Shown here one piece after another: positions 1-8,303 of a DNA stretch of 64,000 bases. The position numbers and the translations under genes were made by a program. The stretch's first letter is position 1. Every line of letters begins with the position of its first letter. Source of the DNA: an uncultured Prevotellaceae bacterium (GTDB taxonomy: Bacteria; Bacteroidota; Bacteroidia; Bacteroidales; Bacteroidaceae); the NCBI GenBank assembly GCA_902767775.1, contig CACXIP010000013.1, positions 49,069 to 113,068 on the forward strand, read 5' to 3'. The notes under the pieces are model-generated. The model had not been told where the DNA came from. It saw only the letters and a list, made by a program, of their open reading frames with translations, and did no database searches.

Positions 1-847
1 GTGTGGCGTCACATTCATCATCCAAGCGGTACTGACTCATAAAATTCCACATTGTCAGGGCGGAGTTGCCGTCCTCGGTGGCATTGGTGTCCCCCTCATG
101 TCCCATACCCGTCACCTCGTAGAGGATATAGGGAAAGGATCCCTCAGTAGCAGCATACACACTTTTCTTGCCCTTGGAAGTGACGTTCTCCACCTCCGGG
201 ACGGGGTTGCAGCCGTTGCGTGCAATGATGTTGTCGACGATGATGGGCAACTTCGAATAGAGCACGAGGTTGTCACTCTTGCCGTGAATATGGAGGAAGG
301 GGAAGGGCTTGGCACTCGACTGATGGAGGTGCATCGACTCGATGGGGAAACCGGCGATAGAGGCGAAGGCTGCGAAGACATCGCGCAGGGCACATGCTAC
401 GGTGTAGGTCATCATCCCGCCATTGGAGAAACCGCAGCAATAGATGCGCTGGCGGTCGACCGTATAGCGTTTGTTCACGTCCTCGATGATGGCGAGGAAG
501 AAGTCGGTGTCCTCGCTGGCCTGACCGGTGGCCTGCCAACCCGGTAAGCTCATGCCGAATTCAGGATAATAGACGTTGTTGCCTGAGGGATAGGCCACGA
601 TGAAGCCGTCCTTGTCTGCCAGGCTGTTGAACTCGGGATGCCCCATATCACAGCTGCCGCCAGTGCCGTGGAGCGACAGCACCAAGGGTGCGCTCTCCGA
701 CACATTGTCGGGCACATAAAGTTTATAGGTGCGTTGTTTGCCGTTGATTTTGAGTTGGATTTTTCCGTTGTACTTGGAGGCAAAGGCGCTTGTGGCAAAT
801 ACGAGACACAGCATGGTCATTGCCATTTTGAATAGTTGATTTTTCAT
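1..847 (-). CDS. Secreted PHB-depolymerase/feruloyl-esterase-like alpha/beta hydrolase (3' end outside window)
   Basis: The reading frame opens at base 847 and runs off the window edge without a stop, giving 282 residues of a longer protein. Residues 1-23 form a signal peptide (Lys-Asn start, hydrophobic core, AFA cleavage site), so the enzyme is exported. The esterase-PHB/LpqC family is shown by the oxyanion loop LHGTGGSC (59-66), the nucleophile elbow CGFSNGG (Ser141), an acid in HIHGKSD (Asp192) and the base in GMGHEG (His250); a complete triad is therefore visible. This family contains acetyl-xylan and feruloyl esterases and polyester depolymerases, and the substrate cannot be read from sequence. 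Given the pectin enzymes elsewhere in the window, a plant cell wall ester is the likely target. The gene is divergent from the flippase gene. Family call is firm, substrate is inference. Confidence 0.85.
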   Translation of the reverse strand, partial: MKNQLFKMAMTMLCLVFATSAFASKYNGKIQLKINGKQRTYKLYVPDNVSESAPLVLSLHGTGGSCDMGHPEFNSLADKDGFIVAYPSGNNVYYPEFGMSLPGWQATGQASEDTDFFLAIIEDVNKRYTVDRQRIYCCGFSNGGMMTYTVACALRDVFAAFASIAGFPIESMHLHQSSAKPFPFLHIHGKSDNLVLYSKLPIIVDNIIARNGCNPVPEVENVTSKGKKSVYAATEGSFPYILYEVTGMGHEGDTNATEDGNSALTMWNFMSQYRLDDECDAT

Positions 848-908
848 GACTTTTAGGAGTTTTTGTGTTTCTGACCGTTAGTTAAATTCTTTGTTCCGTT
901 TTCAGCCA

Positions 909-939
909 CAAAAGTAACAAAAAAGATTAAAGCCGCAAC
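909..939 (-). promoter_or_regulatory. Bacteroidetes-type promoter for the esterase gene
   Basis: On the minus strand a perfect TACTTTTG (-7 element, 909-916) follows GTTG (936-939, one mismatch to TTTG) at 19 bases. It lies about 60 bases ahead of the esterase start. The rest of the 350-base spacer up to 1197 holds only this promoter and the opposing one at 1116. Confidence 0.6.
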
Positions 940-1115
940 AATTCACATGAAAAATCATTCAAGTATCTCTCTACTTAAGAAAGTTGAGGCGGACACGATA
1001 CATCGCGTCCCTACCCATCCTGCTGATGCCATTCCTCATGGGAAACTTTAGATAGTGATGTCGCCGAAAGCTGGGATTAGATTGAACTTGCGGTATAAAA
1101 GTTTTCCCCATTTTG

Positions 1116-1147
1116 TTTGGATATAAAAAAGGTTTGCACTAATTTTG
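1116..1147 (+). promoter_or_regulatory. Bacteroidetes-type promoter for the flippase gene
   Basis: TTTG (1116-1119), a 20-base spacer, then TAATTTTG (1140-1147). Both boxes match the primary sigma factor consensus of Bacteroidetes, and the start codon follows 50 bases later. Confidence 0.75.
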
Positions 1148-1197
1148 CTATTTCTTAGGCGACGATATCATAAATATTAATAGAATATTCATACACA

Positions 1198-2652
1198 ATG
1201 GCCAATCTGCAATCCCTTTTCAAGGACACCGCCATCTATGGACTCAGCAGCATCATAGGCAGGTTCCTGAACTATATGCTCGTGCCGCTCTACACCATCA
1301 AGATGTCGGCAGCGAGCGGAGAGTATAGCGTCATCACCAACATCTATGCCTGGGTGGCACTTTTGCTGGTGTTGCTGACCTACGGCATGGAGACCACCTT
1401 TTTCCGCTATGCCAACAAACAGGGTGAGAACGCCGAGAAGGTCTATTCCACCACGCTGTGGACAGTAGGCACCACTTCGCTGCTGTTCATCGTGCTGTCG
1501 CTGCTGTTCATGCAGCCCATCGCCGACCTGCTCCACTACCACGACCATCCCGAATACGTCGGGGTCATGTTCACCTGCGTCGCCATCGATGCCTTCCAGT
1601 GCATCCCCTTCGCCTACCTGCGCTATCAGAAGAGACCCATCAAGTTTGCTGCCCTGAAACTGCTATTCATCTTCTTGAACATCGGTCTGAACTGCATCTA
1701 CTACCTTGGAATGGACGGTCACGATGCCAAGACAGCCCTCTTCATCAACCTCTTCTGCACAAGCATCATCACCTTCTTCTTCTGGAAGGAACTGCGAGGT
1801 TTCAAGCATGGTTTCAACTCAGGACTGCTCAAGCGTATGTTGTCATACAGCTGGCCCATCCTCATCCTCGGCATCGCCGGCGTACTCAACCAGACTGCCG
1901 ACAAAATCCTGTTCCCCTATCTCTATAAGGCAGCAGACATGAAAGAGCAGTTGGCCATCTACGGCGCTGTGTTCAAAATCGCCATGATTATGGCGATGAT
2001 TACACAGGCGTTCCGTTACGCCTACGAGCCCATTGTTTTCGGCAAGGACAAAGACAAGGACTCCAAGGAATACTATGCGGCGGCAATGAAATTCTTCATC
2101 ATCTTCACGCTGCTTGCCTTCCTCTGTGTGGTGGCATACATGGACATCATCAAACACCTCATCGGCAGCGACTACTGGGTGGGACTGCGCGTGGTGCCCA
2201 TCGTCATGGCTGCCGAAATCATGATGGGCATCTACTTCAACCTCTCGTTCTGGTACAAGCTCATCGACAAGACCATCTGGGGAGCCATCTTCTCAGGCAT
2301 CGGATGCGTGGTGCTCTTCGCCGTCAACATTCTCTTCGTGCCCCGCTACGGATACATCGCCTGCGCATGGGGCGGGTTTGCTGCATATGCCACCTCAATG
2401 GTGCTCTCCTACGTCGTGGGGCAGCGTTATTACCCCATCAAATATCCTCTGGGCGATATCGCCTTATACGTAGGACTTACCATCATGGCTTTCGTAGTAA
2501 TGGTCATCGTCAGGGGAAGCCTACCTCTCTGGTTGTCGCTCGTTGTCAACACGCTGTTCATTCTGCTTTTCATGGTAGTCGTCATCAAGCGCGACCTACC
2601 GCTTGCCAACATCCCCGTGATAGGAAAAAGGTTTAAAAAGATTAAAGATTAA
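1198..2652 (+). CDS. Polysaccharide flippase (MATE/MOP-type oligosaccharide exporter)
   Basis: This 484-residue protein is almost wholly hydrophobic with roughly 12-14 membrane segments and a basic C-terminal tail, the size and profile of Wzx/MurJ-like members of the MOP flippase superfamily. The N-terminus (FKDTAIYGLSSIIGRFLNYM, then VPLYT) is the typical opening of Bacteroidetes lipopolysaccharide biosynthesis proteins, which turn undecaprenyl-linked sugars across the inner membrane. There are no glycosyltransferase genes next to it, so it may serve a polymer made elsewhere, or a general role. The start is set by a promoter 50 bases upstream. The gene is followed by simple repeats rather than another gene, so it is probably transcribed alone. 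The substrate is unknown. Confidence 0.85.
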   Translation: MANLQSLFKDTAIYGLSSIIGRFLNYMLVPLYTIKMSAASGEYSVITNIYAWVALLLVLLTYGMETTFFRYANKQGENAEKVYSTTLWTVGTTSLLFIVLSLLFMQPIADLLHYHDHPEYVGVMFTCVAIDAFQCIPFAYLRYQKRPIKFAALKLLFIFLNIGLNCIYYLGMDGHDAKTALFINLFCTSIITFFFWKELRGFKHGFNSGLLKRMLSYSWPILILGIAGVLNQTADKILFPYLYKAADMKEQLAIYGAVFKIAMIMAMITQAFRYAYEPIVFGKDKDKDSKEYYAAAMKFFIIFTLLAFLCVVAYMDIIKHLIGSDYWVGLRVVPIVMAAEIMMGIYFNLSFWYKLIDKTIWGAIFSGIGCVVLFAVNILFVPRYGYIACAWGGFAAYATSMVLSYVVGQRYYPIKYPLGDIALYVGLTIMAFVVMVIVRGSLPLWLSLVVNTLFILLFMVVVIKRDLPLANIPVIGKRFKKIKD

Positions 2653-2945
2653 AAATTAAAAATTAAAGATTAGGATTAAGAATTAAGAATTAAGGATTAA
2701 GAATTAAGAATTATGATTACATCTGCTTCTGATAGCATATCTCCTTTATGTGTTCGGTATGTCGCTGTACTACAGCGACTCAGCCATGCAAAATCATATG
2801 TCTAAACTCCTAATCTCCTAAACTCCCCAAACGACCAAACAACCAAACAACCAAACGACCAAACAACCAAACGACCAAACAACCAAACAACCAAACGACC
2901 AAACGACCAAACAACCATAACTCTAAACTCCTAAAAAAGACAAAT
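2653..2945. repeat. Spacer built of 7- and 8-base tandem units
   Basis: Right after the flippase stop come AATTAAG-type heptamers (about 2653-2715), then a unique stretch shared with the spacer at 12.2 kb (ATTACATCTGCTTCTGATAG at 2716), a small hairpin GTCGCTGTACTACAGCGAC (2761-2779), AAACTCCT/AATCTCCT octamers, and about eleven ACCAAACA/ACCAAACG octamers (about 2827-2918). No coding sequence or promoter could be recognised ahead of the following gene. Confidence 0.8.
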
Positions 2946-5063
2946 ATGCTCAAAAAGACAATTGTATTGCTGACCTGCGTGGTCGCCTCGTTTCAGGCCA
3001 AGGCCGACGAGGGAATGTGGACCATCTACAACCTGCCGCCGCAAGTGTATGAAATCATGCAGAACGAAGGCTTCACCATGAGTTACAACGACCTGTATTA
3101 TGGTGAGAATGCCCTGAAAAATGCCGTGGTCAACTTCAGCGGCTATTGCTCCGGCGTGGTCGTATCGCCCAACGGATTGGTGTTCACCAACCACCATTGC
3201 GGCTTTGAGGCCATCCGCAGCCACTCCACCGTGGAGCACGACTATATGCTCAACGGATTCTATGCCAAGAGTTATGAGGAGGAACTGCCCAACAAGGATA
3301 TGTTCGTGAGTTTCATGATTGACCAGGCCGACATCACCGACCGCCTCATCGCCAAGGGACTGGAGACAAAAGACTACCTGTTCAGGGAAATGCTCATCGA
3401 CTCCCTGGAGAGAGCCATGACCGACTCGGTGAAACGCATCGACAAGTCGCTGCATGTCAGCATCGACCCCTTCTTTGAGGGAAACAAGTACTACGCCACC
3501 ACCTATCAGGACTTCACCGACCTGCGCCTTGTCTTCACCATCCCCAAGTCGATGGGTAAGTTCGGCGGCGAGACCGACAACTGGATGTGGCCACGCCAAA
3601 CCTGCGATTTCTCCGTCTTCCGCATCTATGCCGACCCCAAGACCAACGGTCCGGCGGCGTACAGCGAGGACAACGTGCCCTACCACCCCAAGCGCTGGGC
3701 ACAGGTGTCGATGCAGGGCTACAAAGACGGCGACTTCTCCATGACAATAGGCTATCCGGGCAGCACCGAGCGCTACCTATCTTCGTATGGCATCCAGCAG
3801 ATGCGCGACGCCGAGAACGCTGTACGCGCACAGGTGAGAGGCGTGAAACAGGAGGTGATGATCAAACATATGCGTGCCAGCGAGGCCGTCCGCATCAAGT
3901 ATGACAGCAAATACGCCTCAAGTTCCAACTACTGGAAGAACTCCATCGGCATGAACAAATGCATCGACTCCATCGGCATCATCAACCAAAAGGCTGAGTT
4001 TGAGAAACGTATCCGCCAATGGCAGGATACCACAGGATACCTCAAAGGCAAACTCGACTTCGACAAGCTTCAGCAACTCTATGCCAGCAACAAGGAGGCG
4101 ACATACACCTTCACCAACCTCATCGAGGCATTCTGGCGCAACAACGAGTTCTTCAGCCGCGCACGGGCACTCAACAGCAAGGCAGAACTGCAGGGACCGG
4201 AAGACAAACCCAAGAAACAATATGTCCTGTTCCCCGACAACTCCGACCAGTGGGACGAGGCTCTTGAGCGCGAGGCTCTCGCCGCCATGCTTGAGAACTA
4301 CGCCAAGCAGGTGGATGGGAAATACCTGCCGAAATTCTACAACACCATCCGCAACAAGTTTGGCAACAACTACACGAAATTCGTCGACTATCTCTGGAAG
4401 AAGTCTGCCATCATGAAGAAAGGCAAGAAACTGTATGTCAACAAGAAAGGCTTCGACAAAGACCCTGGTGTGCGGTTTGGCGCCGACCTTATGGACATCG
4501 TCTATGACTTGCAGGAAAAAATCATGCCCAACGAAATAGAGATTGCCAAGCAGGAGCGCTACCTCTGCGACGCCGTGGTGCGCATGGAGCAGGACCAGCC
4601 TCACTACAGCGATGCCAACTTCACCATGCGCCTGAGTTACGGACAGGTGGGTGAATACCTGCTCAACGGACATCCGTCGGGCTACTACACCACAGCAGAG
4701 AGTCTGGTGGACAAAATGAAGAAGGCCGACCAAATCATCGACTACGAGGCAGAACCCATCATGCATGAACTGCTCTCTGCCAAGGACTTCTCACCCTACA
4801 CCGACAAGACGACGGGCAAGATGCAGCTGTGCTTCCTCACCAACAACGACATCACGGGCGGCAACAGCGGTTCGCCGATGTTCAACGGCAAGGGGGAACT
4901 CATCGGACTGGCGTTCGACGGCAACTGGGACAGCCTCTCCAGCGACATCTTCTTCGACAAGCAACTGGCACGCTGCATCGGCGTCGACATCCGCTTCGTC
5001 CTCTTCATGATGGACCGCTGGGGACACGCCGACCGGCTCCTCAAGGAGATTGACGCGAAGTAA
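2946..5063 (+). CDS. dpp7: Family S46 dipeptidyl-peptidase, DPP7 type
   Basis: This 705-residue protein has the S46 family length and a signal peptide ending at about residue 20 (ASFQAKA), so it acts in the periplasm. It removes dipeptides from peptide N-termini to feed amino-acid fermentation. The chymotrypsin-like triad is visible: TNHHCGF (His84), an acid in the Asp-Asn stretch around NWMWPRQTCDFSVFR, and GGNSGSP (Ser641). Eighteen residues after the serine lies Gly659 in LAFDGNW. P. gingivalis DPP11 has Arg673 at the matching spacing, which binds acidic side chains, while DPP7 has Gly. The protein should therefore prefer hydrophobic P1 residues. The C-terminus (VDIRFVLFMMDRWG) is also DPP7-like. 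It stands alone, with a repeat spacer before it and a strong hairpin after it. Confidence 0.93.
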   Translation: MLKKTIVLLTCVVASFQAKADEGMWTIYNLPPQVYEIMQNEGFTMSYNDLYYGENALKNAVVNFSGYCSGVVVSPNGLVFTNHHCGFEAIRSHSTVEHDYMLNGFYAKSYEEELPNKDMFVSFMIDQADITDRLIAKGLETKDYLFREMLIDSLERAMTDSVKRIDKSLHVSIDPFFEGNKYYATTYQDFTDLRLVFTIPKSMGKFGGETDNWMWPRQTCDFSVFRIYADPKTNGPAAYSEDNVPYHPKRWAQVSMQGYKDGDFSMTIGYPGSTERYLSSYGIQQMRDAENAVRAQVRGVKQEVMIKHMRASEAVRIKYDSKYASSSNYWKNSIGMNKCIDSIGIINQKAEFEKRIRQWQDTTGYLKGKLDFDKLQQLYASNKEATYTFTNLIEAFWRNNEFFSRARALNSKAELQGPEDKPKKQYVLFPDNSDQWDEALEREALAAMLENYAKQVDGKYLPKFYNTIRNKFGNNYTKFVDYLWKKSAIMKKGKKLYVNKKGFDKDPGVRFGADLMDIVYDLQEKIMPNEIEIAKQERYLCDAVVRMEQDQPHYSDANFTMRLSYGQVGEYLLNGHPSGYYTTAESLVDKMKKADQIIDYEAEPIMHELLSAKDFSPYTDKTTGKMQLCFLTNNDITGGNSGSPMFNGKGELIGLAFDGNWDSLSSDIFFDKQLARCIGVDIRFVLFMMDRWGHADRLLKEIDAK

Positions 5064-5128
5064 AGACCATCCCGGCCCTCCCAAAAGGAGAGGGTGTCTT
5101 TTCCTCGGGCCACATACAATTCATAACG

Positions 5129-5200
5129 AAAATCGTGGGTTATTCATGCGTATTTGGGTTGAATCAAAGACACCAAATACCATGAATAACCCACGATTTT
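5129..5200. terminator. Long perfect hairpin after dpp7, probable terminator
   Basis: A 20-base arm (5129-5148) is repeated exactly in reverse complement at 5181-5200, with an inner 7-base pair of arms (TATTTGG/CCAAATA) inside. A T-run follows on the plus strand and an A-run precedes it, so it could stop transcription from both sides. The stem is much longer than an ordinary terminator needs. The remainder of the 389-base spacer to 5452 is AT-rich and holds the next promoter. Confidence 0.65.
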
Positions 5201-5341
5201 TATGCGTTGAATTCTCTAATCCGACCATTTCGTGAGAAGACAATCCATACAAAAGTTGAATATTTTTATTAAAAAAACCTCAATAATCAATAAATTACAT
5301 AATAAACACGCGAAAACACGTTTTATTTGAGGAATTCTGAT

Positions 5342-5349
5342 TAAATTTG
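5342..5349 (+). promoter_or_regulatory. Candidate -7 element of the DUF6242-to-murI block
   Basis: TAAATTTG matches TAnnTTTG exactly, about 100 bases ahead of the lipoprotein start, in an AT-rich stretch. No TTTG lies at the usual 19-21 bases (the nearest is 12 bases away), so this is weaker than the other promoters listed. Confidence 0.45.
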
Positions 5350-5452
5350 CACCCAATTAGGCAGGCGCAATCAGCCTCTGCTCTTGTTTTTGCACCCCAA
5401 GCAGACCAAGAGTGGTGGCATGACGCCGTAAAAACCCAATAAAAATAAACGA

Positions 5453-6865
5453 ATGAAAAGATACTTATCAGTTTGTGTTCTCATGCTGTCGGCCGTCCTC
5501 CTGCTGACCTCATGCCTGTCAAACGACAACGACGACATCGACTACCCCAGCGACGCTGCCATCATCGCATTCTCACTCGGCAACCTCAACAGGCAAATGA
5601 CCACAAAAGCCAAAGATGGCAGCGACAGCACCTATACAGCAACCATCACCGGCAGCAACTACAAATTCTACATCGACCAACTGAACCATCAGATATACAA
5701 CCCCGACTCGCTGCCTTATGGCACCAACGTGAAGCGCGTGATATGCACCATCACCAGCAAGCACTCTGGCTTAGTGACCATCAAGAGCTTGACAAGTGAC
5801 TCCGTCACCGTCTACAACAGCAAGGACTCCATCGACTTCTCCCAGCCACGCACCGTCAAGGTGAATTCCCTCGACGGGAAAAACATCGTCAGCTACACCG
5901 TCAATGTCAACGTGCACAAGGAAAAGCCCGACACCTTCATGTGGCATTCCGCCGGGCCAGAAGAGGTCTTCACACAGGCTACTGCCATGAAGGCATTCCA
6001 CCTCAACGGCCGCATCTTCGTCTTTGCAAGCTATGAGTTCGAAGGCGCCATCTACTCATGCGAGGAGAGCAACAATCCTGAGTGGCAACTGGAGATGTGG
6101 GACCTTGGGTTCGCCATTCCACAAGACATACACGAGAATGTGGCTGCCAACGATGACAAAATCTATGTCAACGTCAAGGGTGGCATCTACTACACCACCG
6201 ACGGCTCCCATTGGGACCAGTGCGGTGAGATGTGCCCGGGCAAACTCGTAGGAGCCACCAAACACTCACTCTACGCATTGACAGAGGACGGCATTGCACG
6301 CTCCGACGACGAGGGACTCAACTGGGAAAAAGAGCAACTGGACACCGACCCCATCTTGCTCCCCACCGACGACATCTCCTTTGTGCGGATTCCATCACGT
6401 GTCAATGAATCGGTGGACAACATCGTCATCCTCGGCAACCGCAGCAACTTCTTCTTCCCCAACGACATCAATGCTGTCGTATGGAACAAGGTGGAGGACG
6501 AGGAAGACAAGGACATACCGTGGATGTATGTGAGCCAGATGGATCAGCCGAAGAACTCTCTGCCGCGCCTCTCAGCCCTGTCGGCAACCATATACAACGG
6601 CAGCATCCTCGCAGCAGGAGGCCCTGGCATCGGCGCATGCGACAACGCTGGGTTTGAGAACTTCTACCAAAGTCTTGAGGGCGGCATCTATTGGCTTAAC
6701 AGCACGACCCCCAAACTGCCCGTCGACCTGGAATGCGGCAAAGCATTCACCATGACCGTCGACAGCCACAACTACTTATGGCTCATCTGCGGTGGGACAG
6801 GCGTCATATGGAGAGGACGTATGAGCGGCGACAGCACCACTCCCCAAACAGCCTTCACCGAATAA
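5453..6865 (+). CDS. DUF6242-type surface or periplasmic lipoprotein
   Basis: The 470-residue product has a lipoprotein signal peptide with lipobox LLTSC (Cys21), followed by the Asp/Asn-rich stretch that often marks exported Bacteroidetes lipoproteins. The N-terminal third resembles the beta-sandwich half of DUF6242 proteins. The rest holds repeated short strands with SWxD/D-x-G-type turns (GLNWEKEQ, GSHWDQCGE), which suggests a beta-propeller like the sialidase/BNR fold. It is 12 bases upstream of the DUF6089 gene and in line with uppS and bamA, an arrangement common in Bacteroidales, so a role in envelope assembly is possible but not shown. No catalytic residues are recognised. The DUF assignment is from memory of the family and moderately sure. 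Confidence 0.7.
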   Translation: MKRYLSVCVLMLSAVLLLTSCLSNDNDDIDYPSDAAIIAFSLGNLNRQMTTKAKDGSDSTYTATITGSNYKFYIDQLNHQIYNPDSLPYGTNVKRVICTITSKHSGLVTIKSLTSDSVTVYNSKDSIDFSQPRTVKVNSLDGKNIVSYTVNVNVHKEKPDTFMWHSAGPEEVFTQATAMKAFHLNGRIFVFASYEFEGAIYSCEESNNPEWQLEMWDLGFAIPQDIHENVAANDDKIYVNVKGGIYYTTDGSHWDQCGEMCPGKLVGATKHSLYALTEDGIARSDDEGLNWEKEQLDTDPILLPTDDISFVRIPSRVNESVDNIVILGNRSNFFFPNDINAVVWNKVEDEEDKDIPWMYVSQMDQPKNSLPRLSALSATIYNGSILAAGGPGIGACDNAGFENFYQSLEGGIYWLNSTTPKLPVDLECGKAFTMTVDSHNYLWLICGGTGVIWRGRMSGDSTTPQTAFTE

Positions 6866-6877
6866 TACCGCACGTCC

Positions 6878-7558
6878 ATGAGAAAAGCCATCCTCTTGCT
6901 CCTCATGCTCATGCCTGCCCTGACATTCGCACAGGGCGACGTGGAGTATCGCATGGAGATTGGCGGAGGACTGGGATTGCTTACCTACGAGGGCGACTTC
7001 AACGGCAGCATCCTGAAGGGCGGACAACCCATGGCCGAGGTCATCCTGAGGCGCAATATCAATCCCTACCACGGATTCAAACTCCATCTGGGCATGGGCA
7101 AACTGAAAGGCTCCTCAAAAAATGCGGAAACCTATTACCCAGGAATGGCAGAGACACCCTATGAGTTCAGCAACCTCCTGGGTGACCTGAGTGCCACATA
7201 CGAGTACAACTTCTGGCCCTACGGCACCGGGCGCGACTACCGCGGCGCCAAACGGCTGACGCCCTTCATCGCCATCGGTCTGGGCACCACCTTCGTGAAG
7301 ACCGACGACAAGAACGTCTTCACCGCCAACCTGCCCATCGGCGCAGGAGTGAAATATAAACTGGCCGACCGCCTCAACCTCGGCTTGGAATGGAACATCC
7401 ACTTCTCGCTGAGCGACAAACTCGACGGGAAAGCCGACCCCTACAGCATCACAAGCAGCGGGCTCTTCAAGAACACCGACTGCTATTCAGCACTGCAGGT
7501 GACACTCACCTACAGTTTCATGGCAAAATGCAGAACATGTCACAACGATGATGAATAA
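6878..7558 (+). CDS. DUF6089-type outer-membrane beta-barrel protein
   Basis: 226 residues with a clear signal peptide ([19 protein letters not shown]). The mature part alternates polar and hydrophobic residues with Gly-rich turns ([30 protein letters not shown]), as in small outer-membrane barrels, and its size fits an 8- to 10-stranded barrel. DUF6089 proteins sit just ahead of uppS and bamA in many Bacteroidales, and here the last 11 bases overlap the uppS start, implying translational coupling. Unusually for a barrel it ends in a short hydrophilic tail with CRTCHNDDE instead of an aromatic residue. Its function is unknown; linkage to outer-membrane assembly is inferred only from position. 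Confidence 0.75.
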   Translation: MRKAILLLLMLMPALTFAQGDVEYRMEIGGGLGLLTYEGDFNGSILKGGQPMAEVILRRNINPYHGFKLHLGMGKLKGSSKNAETYYPGMAETPYEFSNLLGDLSATYEYNFWPYGTGRDYRGAKRLTPFIAIGLGTTFVKTDDKNVFTANLPIGAGVKYKLADRLNLGLEWNIHFSLSDKLDGKADPYSITSSGLFKNTDCYSALQVTLTYSFMAKCRTCHNDDE

Positions 7559-8288
7559 TTTGGACACCAACCGCATCCCCCAGCACATCGCCATCATTAT
7601 GGACGGCAACGGACGCTGGGCACTGGAACAGGGAAAGCCCCGCAGTTTCGGACATCAGGCAGGCGTCGACACCGTCAGGCGCATCACCTCAGAATGCACC
7701 CGACTCGGCGTGAAGTTCCTCACCCTCTATACCTTCTCAACAGAGAACTGGAACCGTCCCATGGACGAGATTGCCTCGCTGATGAGCCTTGTGCTTTCAT
7801 CGCTCGAGGACGAAATCTTCATGAAGAACAACGTGCGCTTCCGCGTCGTGGGCGAGATAGAGCGACTGCCGAAAGACGTGCAGGAAAAACTGCAAGAGAC
7901 GATGGACCACACAGCCGGCAACACCGCCATGCAGATGGTGGTGGCACTGAGCTACTCGTCGCGCTGGGAGATTACACGCGCCACACGCCTCATCGCCGAG
8001 GAGGTGAAGGAAGGGAAAATCCGTCCTGAGGACATCGACGAGGAGATGATATCCCAGCACTTGGTGACCAACTTCATGCCCGACCCCGACCTGCTCATCC
8101 GCACAGGAGCAGAGGTGAGGGTGTCCAACTACCTGCTGTGGCAGATTGCCTATTCCGAACTCTATTTCTGCGACACCTACTGGCCCAACTTCATGGAGGA
8201 GGACCTGCATGAGGCCATCAGGGTCTACCAAAGCCGCCAAAGGAGGTTCGGAAAGACAGAAGCACAGGTAGAGGACGAAAACGAGTAA
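7548..8288 (+). CDS. uppS: Isoprenyl transferase (undecaprenyl diphosphate synthase)
   Basis: This 246-residue cis-prenyltransferase adds isoprene units to farnesyl diphosphate, making the lipid carrier used for peptidoglycan and LPS sugars. The diagnostic MDGNGRWA motif carries the catalytic Asp, followed by [11 protein letters not shown] and the FSTENW motif. The C-terminal substrate motif usually written RTSGE/RISN is here [10 protein letters not shown], a mild variant. Two in-frame ATG codons start the frame at 7548 and 7551; either is possible. The start overlaps the DUF6089 gene, and bamA follows after 15 bases, so lipid carrier synthesis and outer-membrane assembly are co-transcribed. 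Confidence 0.95.
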   Translation: MMNNLDTNRIPQHIAIIMDGNGRWALEQGKPRSFGHQAGVDTVRRITSECTRLGVKFLTLYTFSTENWNRPMDEIASLMSLVLSSLEDEIFMKNNVRFRVVGEIERLPKDVQEKLQETMDHTAGNTAMQMVVALSYSSRWEITRATRLIAEEVKEGKIRPEDIDEEMISQHLVTNFMPDPDLLIRTGAEVRVSNYLLWQIAYSELYFCDTYWPNFMEEDLHEAIRVYQSRQRRFGKTEAQVEDENE

Positions 8289-8303
8289 GAAATTCATAAC
8301 CCA

